Below are positions 1 to 8,714 of a stretch of DNA of 64,000 bases, piece by piece; within the stretch, counting starts at the first letter, position 1; each line of letters opens with the position of its first letter. The notes beneath the pieces were generated by a model that was not told where the DNA came from, ran no database searches, and saw only the letters and a list, made by a program, of their open reading frames with translations. The stretch comes from Nocardioides glacieisoli (GTDB taxonomy: Bacteria > Actinomycetota > Actinomycetes > Propionibacteriales > Nocardioidaceae): assembly GCF_004137245.1 (NCBI RefSeq), contig NZ_SDWS01000005.1:1-64000 (forward strand). The letters run 5' to 3'. A program made the position numbers and the translations under genes.

Positions 1-2610
1 TTCGGCATGGTGCACATCCTTCCAGCGCCGACACACATCGACGCAGATCAGATGTCACCTATCCGTGCAGCGGACCCCAACGACCAACAGCCACATGCGC
101 AGCACTTGCGATCGCTTCTGTCCGACCGTGCGCTTCGCCTGGGTGGCTTCTACGCCAAGCGCCAGGACCGTGGGAGCCGGGACACCTGGTCAACCAAAAC
201 CTACCTCCGCCCCCTGGAACGCGAGAAGGCAAAGGGCGTCCCAGTCTGGGCTGCGCGCCAGGGAAACCCGTATGCCTTGGACGGCTCGGACGACATCAAC
301 GTTTTCGTGGAAGGAATGGGCGGGAACGCAGAAGGACGCACTCTGAGCAAGAAGCGTGTCGAAGGCGCTCGACGGCTCATGGACGCTGGGATGGACCGGG
401 ATGGCCGGTTCCCCTGGGCTGTCGGAAGGACGGTGCCTCCTGGGATGATGCGCTTGACGATGAAGGCGACTGGGCGCGCCGTCATTACGTTCGACTCTCC
501 TGCCGAGTATCCGTCGTCTGACGAGGTTGCGAACCTCCTCCCGGACGTGCGACACCCGGACGGCAGGCACGTCGATCAAGTCGAGAACGTACGTTGGTTC
601 TGGGAGAACCTCCCCGACCTCGGCTTGCAAGAGACCATGCGTCTACTCACCGAACGCAGGTACAGCACGCAGACACTGCGCGACCAAAAGACCCGCGGCC
701 CAAGTGCCTATTACGGGTCTGCGGACGACCCCTTCGTAGATCCCCAGCGCACCTGGGACCCCGCCGGTAGTTGGTCTCGATCGCTGATCAACAACTTCGA
801 GTTCTACTCCGAGGGCGGACTCTTGATCAGCCTCGGGCAGGGCGAGGAATCCATCCCACTCGTCGGGGTCTTCCCCCCGGACGGGCCGTGGATGACCGCG
901 AGTGTTGCGACCCGCGCCAAGGACTACCTTGACGCTCAGAGTCGAGGCGAGCGCTCAGCGCGAAGTTCATGGTCCTGGTCAGGCTTCGCGCTACAAGTCA
1001 ACGGTGGGCCCGCCACCTTGCAGCGCCCTCACGATCCTTCCGACGAAACCGTTCGCTGGCGGGTCGTCCCCGATGACGGCTGCTGGGCAGATTGGGGCTC
1101 CCTCGCCCTAGCGGACTCGCACTTGATGGGTGCCATCACCGAGGCGTTGATCGCCGCTAACGGTCAGCCGCTGCGAGCCAAAGTCGACGACGGGGAGGGA
1201 CTGGAGGTGCGGGCACTCGCGGGTGAGCGCGACCGTCTTGAGGTCACCGTGGAGCAGCGAGACAAGAACCTGACTCGACGCCGGACCGCCATCGGCGAGA
1301 CGCACCCCGACACGGGCGAGTTCGTGATGCCCGCGGGTTTCCGGACCGCCGAGATGTCCAGCTGGGAAACTGACAGCCGGGCACTCGAAGAACTCCGCAC
1401 TGAACTCGTCGCGGTCCAGCAACAGTTGGCTGCAACACGTCGCGGGGAAGGTGTCGCAGTAGCCGTCCTAGAGCGGATCGTGAACGAACTTCGAGACCCC
1501 CGCGGCTCGACGCTGAGACCGGCGCTTCGAGCGGCGGTGCAGAATGTCGAACTCACGGTCGTGCCGGCGCGCCGCAAGGCGATTAAAGGCAAGCACGTCA
1601 CCCTGCGCGGAGAACTCCGGATCACACACACGGGGGAGCCCTACTCTGTCCCGTTCAGCACCGACTTCGAGACTGGTGCAATCACGAAAGCGGACGACGG
1701 TGCCGCTGCCATGGCAACGGCGCTGCGCGCCGGCATCGTGCCAACTTTCAAAGGCAAGCGCGCACCAGCCGAGGTGGCGCTCGTCGGCTCGGCGCTCGGG
1801 GTCCCAGCACGGGGATTCGCCCTCGGACGATGCCAGGACTCCGCGCTACTGCGCCTAGGCATGGCCGCTCTCTTCCCCACACCCATCCCGGGCGAAGACC
1901 CAGCATCGGTGCCCGCGCTCACGGACCTGCTAACTGACGCTGATCTGGTCTCCGACTTCGGCGACGTGTCCGCTCTGGTCCGCAACATCGAGGAGGCATT
2001 CGGGGGAGCAGACTCTAGGTGGCTCATCAAGGACGGAGCCTCGTTCGAGACATGGGCCATCCTTTCCGGTACGGGGATCGAACTACCTCTCGATTTCGGG
2101 GTGACCGAGGAGGAAGGGGTGAGGAATCTCCGGCAACAGGCGGACCGGGGGACCCGACGCGACCGCTATGCGCGTTGGGACTTCGCGGCCGACCAGCGCC
2201 CAACGGTCACACCCTGCGGCTTCTGCGGTAGTCGACTGTGCGCCCCGATGCGCATTCGAGAAGTTCGAGGGTTGCTCTGCCTGACGTGTCGACGCGACGA
2301 AAGCGGGGTTACCTGGCCCGACCGCTTCGACGCCTACCTACCTAGTCTGGACCTCTGGACGAAGGCTGGTGTGGTCTCGGCTCTCCCCGGAGTTCTTCCA
2401 GTCGTGGCCAAGGGGTCGAAGTACCGACCGCTCCACGCTCTCGCCGCGGCCGAACTCGACCAGATCGCTTCCGAGTACGCGAGCGGGGAGGGCCTCGTCG
2501 CGGACATCGCGCACCGTCATGGCGTCAGTCTCACCACGGTCTACGCGATTCGCAGCGCTCGGGCGTTGGGCTACCGATATCCCGGGACGCAACGCCGATC
2601 AGGCGGTTAG
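1..2610 (+). CDS. Large serine recombinase-like protein, C-terminal part (5'-partial)
   Basis: The frame is open from the first base, so the gene probably begins left of the window; the ATG at 7 is only the first in-window start. No catalytic resolvase domain with its serine is visible, so what remains looks like the region after it. Residues about 90-150 resemble the stretch that follows the resolvase fold (an EGRTLSKKRVEGARR helix, then a recombinase-type domain). Residues about 400-470 are charged and helical, like the coiled coil of large serine integrases. Near residue 735-765 there are two CxxC pairs (CGFCG and CLTC), a zinc ribbon. The last 50 residues contain a helix-turn-helix (VADIAHRHGVSLTTVYAIR). 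If complete upstream, it would integrate or excise a mobile element. The family call rests on domain order, not on catalytic residues. Confidence 0.5.
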   Translation, partial: FGMVHILPAPTHIDADQMSPIRAADPNDQQPHAQHLRSLLSDRALRLGGFYAKRQDRGSRDTWSTKTYLRPLEREKAKGVPVWAARQGNPYALDGSDDINVFVEGMGGNAEGRTLSKKRVEGARRLMDAGMDRDGRFPWAVGRTVPPGMMRLTMKATGRAVITFDSPAEYPSSDEVANLLPDVRHPDGRHVDQVENVRWFWENLPDLGLQETMRLLTERRYSTQTLRDQKTRGPSAYYGSADDPFVDPQRTWDPAGSWSRSLINNFEFYSEGGLLISLGQGEESIPLVGVFPPDGPWMTASVATRAKDYLDAQSRGERSARSSWSWSGFALQVNGGPATLQRPHDPSDETVRWRVVPDDGCWADWGSLALADSHLMGAITEALIAANGQPLRAKVDDGEGLEVRALAGERDRLEVTVEQRDKNLTRRRTAIGETHPDTGEFVMPAGFRTAEMSSWETDSRALEELRTELVAVQQQLAATRRGEGVAVAVLERIVNELRDPRGSTLRPALRAAVQNVELTVVPARRKAIKGKHVTLRGELRITHTGEPYSVPFSTDFETGAITKADDGAAAMATALRAGIVPTFKGKRAPAEVALVGSALGVPARGFALGRCQDSALLRLGMAALFPTPIPGEDPASVPALTDLLTDADLVSDFGDVSALVRNIEEAFGGADSRWLIKDGASFETWAILSGTGIELPLDFGVTEEEGVRNLRQQADRGTRRDRYARWDFAADQRPTVTPCGFCGSRLCAPMRIREVRGLLCLTCRRDESGVTWPDRFDAYLPSLDLWTKAGVVSALPGVLPVVAKGSKYRPLHALAAAELDQIASEYASGEGLVADIAHRHGVSLTTVYAIRSARALGYRYPGTQRRSGG

Positions 2611-3288
2611 GGTCCGGCTCCGCGCCTTCAGCCCGAACTCTCGAGCGGTGGGGCTTTGAAGCGTCGCGCCTTCGGCACCGCGTCCGGGACTCGGGGTCCC
2701 ACACCAGGCCGCCCCGCTCGGCCAATTGCCTATGGGCGCAAGCACATCCCGGGGGGACGGTCGGACGCAAGGTCGATGGCAGATTCCGAGGGAGTCCACC
2801 GCCTCATCGGTCGCCCAGTGCTGCAGGGCCAGCACTACTGGTTGCGGGAGTGCGATCAACACAGCGACGTCCCCCTCTAACTGCCGTCAGCTACCCCCAA
2901 GACACATGGGTGGAGCGTAGTGCGCACGCCGCCGCCGGGCATCGCGCTCCTTCTTTCACTACGTGGGGGTGCGGCAAGGGGGCGATTGGCGGTCACCGCG
3001 GCTCGTGCGCGGAGTTGACCGACAAGACAAACGCCGGCCGGCTTCGACACGTACGCGCCGAGCGCGGACCGCTGCCTTGGGCCACCGTCGGCGCCTAGTC
3101 GCCCGCCGAGGTCGCCAACGGTGGCCCTGGTACCGGCTATCCGACGACCAAATGCGACACCGAAGTGACGAACGTACGTCCTGAACTCGAAGCAACCTGC
3201 CGATAGTCAGAAGGACAGTTCGCACCCGGGGCCGCCACAGGCCTCACCCCTACGGGGACAGTCCTCCCACAACCAACTAGGAGCACAC
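2611..3288. other. Intergenic stretch without a recognisable gene
   Basis: No open frame on either strand has convincing protein composition or a ribosome binding site, and no tRNA or strong hairpin was seen. The last bases before 3289 carry an AGGAG motif belonging to the next gene. Confidence 0.5.
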
Positions 3289-3831
3289 GTGACCACCTCA
3301 TCCACAAAGGCCAACATTCGCGATCTTCTGCAGCGCCAGATGACGTGGCATTGTCGGCCCGGATCCTATTCCCAGTCCGACATCGATGCCATCATCAGCG
3401 CCTGGAGGAAGCATCGGAGGCCGGTCAGTCGGCGTCTGGTATCCACAACGGGCCGGTTTCTGGCGTGGGGCTATAGCCCCGCTGAGACCGCGCAGTGGCT
3501 CTCGCTGGGCTACGACGCCCAACAGGCTGAGTACTACGGGCGAAGCCTCTTCGCGTCAGTCCAACAAGCGGCATGGGCCCGCCCGTACATTTCAGTACCG
3601 GGTCAGACGAGGACGGCCAAACCCTCACACGGCTGCTGCAGCGCCGAGGTGCCCTGGGGCCTACTGCGCCTGATCTTCGCGGCCGGCTGCCCATCGGCCG
3701 CCGACCTCAACGAACTTCTCTTTAGGTGGCACGCCGGCGAGCACATCGAACCCGAACTGAGGATGCTGGCCGCCCTACGGGGGGTGTCGATGCCTGAGTG
3801 TGATGCCCCGCCGCTGTATCCGCATGCATAG
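3289..3831 (+). CDS. Hypothetical protein, 180 aa
   Basis: It starts at GTG with an AGGAG motif seven bases upstream, which makes this start likely. The product is soluble, with no signal peptide or membrane segment, and I do not recognise a family. The first 60 residues are basic (a KHRRPVSRRLV stretch); the middle has a segment rich in aromatic residues and glutamine (SLGYDAQQAEYY). Two adjacent cysteines occur near residue 117. It stands alone between the recombinase-like gene and another unknown gene, all on the plus strand, inside the accessory region. It could be a small mobile-element cargo or regulatory gene; nothing in the sequence decides this. Confidence 0.5.
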   Translation: MTTSSTKANIRDLLQRQMTWHCRPGSYSQSDIDAIISAWRKHRRPVSRRLVSTTGRFLAWGYSPAETAQWLSLGYDAQQAEYYGRSLFASVQQAAWARPYISVPGQTRTAKPSHGCCSAEVPWGLLRLIFAAGCPSAADLNELLFRWHAGEHIEPELRMLAALRGVSMPECDAPPLYPHA

Positions 3832-4200
3832 CCAGACACTCGCCTGCAGGGCCACCTGTTGACGAGTTGCCCACTGTCGGGTCGCAGGCACACGTCCCCC
3901 ATCCGCCGGTGCGTGCCACCGGGTTTGGCGCGGAGACCGAGCGCTTGTTTCGCATCGGCACGTTGCGTACTAGGGGGCGCTGGCCGTCAGCAAATTGAGC
4001 GACCCGAGGACGGAGGAGCAGCCGGCCTCTAGCCTCGCTAGCGGACACCCAACCGCGAGCTAGCCCTGAGCGCTCCAACAATCCATCACTGGAGTTCCGT
4101 CCAATCGACCTGTCCATGTGTGCGTCCATGCTGTGTTCAGGGCAGCCGGCCCGCAATGCTCATCGAGAGCGATGCAAATTCAGCATTGGAGATGTTCAAC

Positions 4201-4575
4201 ATGCCAAGTACGACCGTCAAGCACTGGAACAGCACCTACGCCGACTGCGGCGTCCTAGTCAAGGAAATCGCGTCTCTGATCCACCTTCGGGATTTGACGG
4301 CAACCCCAGTGTTCGTTTCTAGTTCACCAGAGGTCCATCGTTCGATTGCCGAGCGGTGGATTGCGGCCATCGAACTGATGCTTGATCTGGTCGACACGGC
4401 TAAACAGCTGGGAGGGGTTGATGAAGTCCAACTGCAAGAGATGACCGCTCTGCTCTGCACCTGTCGGGAGGCGCTTGTAGCAGTGCATGCCTATGTGCTT
4501 AAGGTCTGCGAGACTGGGGAATTCGACTCGCTCCGGCGGTATATGGCTGCCGCTGTCGCTAGGGAAACGGCCTGA
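4201..4575 (+). CDS. Hypothetical helical protein, about 124 aa
   Basis: The frame is open from 4120, but ATG at 4201 has a GGAG nine to ten bases upstream and is the best start; 4120 (GTG) and 4156 (ATG) are alternatives. The product looks mostly alpha-helical, with leucine/valine-rich amphipathic stretches (ERWIAAIELMLDLVDTAK and a later CREALVAVHAYVLK segment). No family is recognised and no catalytic motif is obvious. It is followed by a gap and then the diverged IS21 element, so its 3' context may have been rearranged. Confidence 0.4.
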   Translation: MPSTTVKHWNSTYADCGVLVKEIASLIHLRDLTATPVFVSSSPEVHRSIAERWIAAIELMLDLVDTAKQLGGVDEVQLQEMTALLCTCREALVAVHAYVLKVCETGEFDSLRRYMAAAVARETA

Positions 4576-4997
4576 TAGACCTCCAGTCGTGAAACCCCAT
4601 TCGGCGCCGCAGTGACTAACGTGGTTGAGGCGCCGGACGCCGACCCCCCGGTTTGGCGTTGCCTGAAGTAATTCGCCACGCCGGGACCCGCCGCCGGACT
4701 CAGGTGCACCCGAGTCCGGCCGACGGTTGGTCAGGCCGCGCTCGGGGGCCTCCTCGAGCACCCTCGGGTGGCGCCGCTGAGTCGAGGGGATTTCGCGCGA
4801 CGAGAAGACGCGACAAGTGTGTTCCGTCCAAACGGCACCTGCAGGTCGGTGTCGTCTAGTCGCCTCGCAGGCACGGTCCCCGTCCCTGCGCCCGAGCAGC
4901 TGAGCGCGTCAGCACGCCCACTTCGCCCAGAATGACGCGGGTCTTTATGGCCAACTCGACGAACTGGTCAGGCGATTTCGATCCAACGAGGGATCGG
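4576..4997. other. Intergenic stretch before the IS21 element, no gene seen
   Basis: No gene is supported on either strand. The stretch ends where the left inverted repeat of the first IS21-like element begins. Confidence 0.45.
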
Positions 4998-5059
4998 TAT
5001 CGACGGCGCTCCAAAGCTGGTCGTTCTCGGCGCTTGAAAAGTGAGCGGTGTTGCCCAGT

Positions 5060-5888
<829 letters not shown>

Positions 5889-5889
<1 letters not shown>

Positions 5890-7106
5890 TAGCCGATCTC
5901 CTCGATGTCGCTGATCCCGAAGGCGCGGTCGTAGTCAGCCAGATCCCGGACCAGGTCGTCGCCGTCGCCCGTGCGGACGCGGGGCTGTTGGAACTGCCTG
6001 CGCAAACGGGCGGCTACTTCGACATGCGCCGGGTCGGTGATCGTCATGCCTCGTGCCCACACGCGCTGGCGTTCGGCGATCACGCGACCTTCCAGCCGGA
6101 TCCGGACACGGTCGAGGTCAGCGGCGACGTCGACCATTCGACCGATCATGTTGGGGTCCACGGAGTAGTCGTTGGTGTCGAGGCGCACGTAGTAGTCGCG
6201 ACCGAGCCGGATCTTGTTGCGCCACCCCAGGTGCAGTGGGATCGGTGGCAGCGGCAACATCGCCGCCCGATCGGCATCGATCAGATCCACTGGCGCAGCC
6301 TTGATCGTGCGGACCACCCTGGCGTTCGCCTTGCCGAGCCAGTCGGTGAACTGGTCGTTGAAGTCGGCCGGTGAGGTGAACGTTCGACCGGGCATGAACG
6401 AGGTCTCGAACCAGCCGTTGCGACGTTCGACCACACCCTTGGACTCAGGGTCCCGCGGCGGCAACAGCACCAGCTTGGTGGCCAGAGTGCCCATGAACGC
6501 GGCCACACCCTCGGCGCGACGAGTGCCACGCCCGATGCCGGGCTCGTTGTCCCAGATCAGCCGCCGCGGGACTCGGCCGAGCTGCTGGATCAGCTCCCAC
6601 GAGCCGAGCAGCAGGTCCTCGGTCTTCCGCGTCGGGATCATCCGTCCTGTCACGAACCGTGAGTGCGCCGCGGTGATCACCAGCACCGGCAACAACTTGG
6701 CGGTGCCGTCCTCGAGCAGGATCCTCCGCGGCGGGAACCACAGATCGCACTGCGCCGCGTCACCAACGGTCCAAGTGATCCGATCCGCGGGATCGACCGG
6801 CCGGTGCTCGGGACGCAGCCGACGCACGTTGTCGCTGAACCAACGGATCGAGCCAGTCCAGCCCACCCGTTCGGCCAGCACCGTGGCAGGCATGTCCGGA
6901 ACCTCGGCCAGCAACGCCCGCACGTGCGGCTCGAACTCCGTGAACGACGTCGGCCCCCGCGTCCGCACATAGCGCGGCGGCGCGTCCGAGTTCACCGCCT
7001 TGATGACCGTGGTCCTAGAGATCCCCAGCCGCTCAGCGATGCGCGACTTCGGCACGCCCTCCGCAGCCAGCCTCCTGATCAGCGCCCAGTCCTCCAAAGT
7101 GATCAC
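5889..7106 (-). CDS. istA: IS21-family transposase IstA
   Basis: A 405-residue DDE transposase. An N-terminal helix-turn-helix (residues about 5-40, including KSRIAERLGISRTTVIKAV) should bind the element ends. The integrase core follows with candidate catalytic residues D121 (QCDLWF), D186 (WDNEP) and E227 (KGVVERRN). The C-terminal beta-rich domain (RDYYVRLDTNDYSVDP) is typical of IstA. The stop overlaps the istB start by one base, the usual istA-istB order. The reading frame is intact although its partner istB is frameshifted. It differs clearly from the second IstA at 16326-17600. Confidence 0.9.
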
Positions 7107-7325
7107 ACTCCAATCGTTGAGTGCTCACTTTTCACCGCCGAAACTGTTCAGTTTTCGAGCGCCGCCGACAGGTCGGGGCCAAGTCGGACCATAAAGTGTC
7201 GGTACCTCGTGCTTGCATGGAGCGAACGACTGGTAGCCGACGTGTCCACTCCGCACAAGCCTCGACGGGCGAGCACGGCGCGGCGCTCACAACCCTTAGC
7301 AATGCTGGAAGCAGGAGAGAACATC

Positions 7326-8708
7326 ATGACACCGCCGCCGACCGAGACCGACCTCTCGGGCTCTCTCGCCCATACCGACGCACCGCCCGAGATGGGCGCG
7401 GTCTTCTGGCCGGTCGGTACCGGCGACTCCACCACCCTCGTCGTCTCCGACGAGGTAGTCGTTCAGATCGATCTGCACGACATGGCGCTCGCCGACGACG
7501 AGACGAAGCCTGAGGTTCCGGTCGTCGACCTGCTGGCGGAGACGCTCCCGCAGGTCGACGGCGAGCCGTACCTGGCCGTCTTTGCGCTGACGCACGCCGA
7601 CAAGGACCACTGCCTCGGGTTCGCCGACCTCCTCGACAAGGTGCGCATCGGTGAGCTGTGGGCCACGCCCCGGCTCTGGCGCGAGTACCAGATGGAGAAC
7701 GCGCCGGACCTGTGCGCGGACGCGAAGGTCTTCCAGGAGGAGGCCGAGCGCCGGGTCGCCGCGGTCAAGGCTGCCATCGCGAAGGGCGTGGAGCCGGCAA
7801 GCGGCGACCGCATCGTCGTCATCGGCTACGACACCAACCACGACCAGCACGCGTACGCCGAGCTGCCGGCGGAGTACAAGTCCGGTCCGGGCAAGTCGAT
7901 CACGGTCCTCGACGGACGCGATTGCAGCGACCAATTCGAGGCCTTCATCCACGCGCCCTTCGCCGACGACTGCGCGAACGCTCGCAACGACACTTCGTTG
8001 GCCATGCACATGACGCTCCTCGATGCCTCGGGTGTCGGCGGCCGAGTGCTGATGTTCGGCGACCTCGCCCACGAGACGATCATGAAGATCGTCGACTACA
8101 GCGAGAAGAAGGTTCGCGAGAAGTACCTCACCTACGACGTCCTGCTCGCCCCGCACCACTGCTCCAAGAAAGTCATGTACCTGCCGGACGCCGAGGGCAA
8201 CGACGTCCTTCAGAAGGACGTGATCGAAGCCTTCGAGCGCCATGCGGCCACCGGCGCCGTCGTGGTGTGCAGCAGTGGCCCGATCCCGGCTCAGGACAAG
8301 CCCCGGGACAACCCGCCGCATCTGAAGGCATACAACCGGTACAGCGAGGTGGTCGGCGAGGTCATCGTGACGATGTCGTGGCCCAGCGGTGACGCCGTCG
8401 CCCCTGTCGTCTTTGCCGTCGATAAGAACGGCGCCCGGATCATCCGCGAGGCAGATGTAGAGGCGGCCGCCGAAGTGATCCTGTCGAAGTCGCTCGAGCA
8501 CGCCGCGCGTTCCCTGCCGATGGGCCGCCGCCTAGCGGCCGTCGCGGCGGCGGCCACCCTCGCCTCCGTTGGTGAGAGCTCAGGCGCCGCGCTAGGTTCT
8601 GGCGGTGGGTCCGACGGTGGGCGAAGCAGTCTGGAGCGGTTGCGCGCTGCCATTACTTCGGACCGGGGCGGCGACGCTGCCCCTCCGCCGGTCGGATTCG
8701 GCGGTTGA
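7326..8708 (+). CDS. Metallo-beta-lactamase-fold protein with C-terminal Gly-Gly tail
   Basis: A 460-residue protein starting at ATG with AGGAGAG seven bases upstream. The longer open frame that begins inside the IS element is not the gene. The fold is recognised by THADKDHC (residues 89-96; H90, D92, D94, H95), the metal-binding loop of ComEC/Rec2-type metallo-beta-lactamase-fold hydrolases, then a GDLAH motif (D246, H249) and APHHCS (H277, H278). These are the residues expected to hold a binuclear metal centre, so hydrolase activity is plausible; the substrate is unknown. After about residue 395 comes an alanine/glycine/serine-rich tail that looks disordered and ends in VGFGG. It is the first gene of an operon: the E2-E1-JAB gene starts six bases after its stop. 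The context suggests that the tail is the substrate of that enzyme, which is an inference. Confidence 0.8.
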   Translation: MTPPPTETDLSGSLAHTDAPPEMGAVFWPVGTGDSTTLVVSDEVVVQIDLHDMALADDETKPEVPVVDLLAETLPQVDGEPYLAVFALTHADKDHCLGFADLLDKVRIGELWATPRLWREYQMENAPDLCADAKVFQEEAERRVAAVKAAIAKGVEPASGDRIVVIGYDTNHDQHAYAELPAEYKSGPGKSITVLDGRDCSDQFEAFIHAPFADDCANARNDTSLAMHMTLLDASGVGGRVLMFGDLAHETIMKIVDYSEKKVREKYLTYDVLLAPHHCSKKVMYLPDAEGNDVLQKDVIEAFERHAATGAVVVCSSGPIPAQDKPRDNPPHLKAYNRYSEVVGEVIVTMSWPSGDAVAPVVFAVDKNGARIIREADVEAAAEVILSKSLEHAARSLPMGRRLAAVAAAATLASVGESSGAALGSGGGSDGGRSSLERLRAAITSDRGGDAAPPPVGFGG

Positions 8709-8714
8709 TCGCTC

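Noticed and set aside
6663-7325. Long upstream extension of the MBL frame through the IS21 transposase region
   Set aside because: It is antisense to istA and crosses the element end; the ribosome binding site at 7315-7320 and protein homology place the start at 7326.
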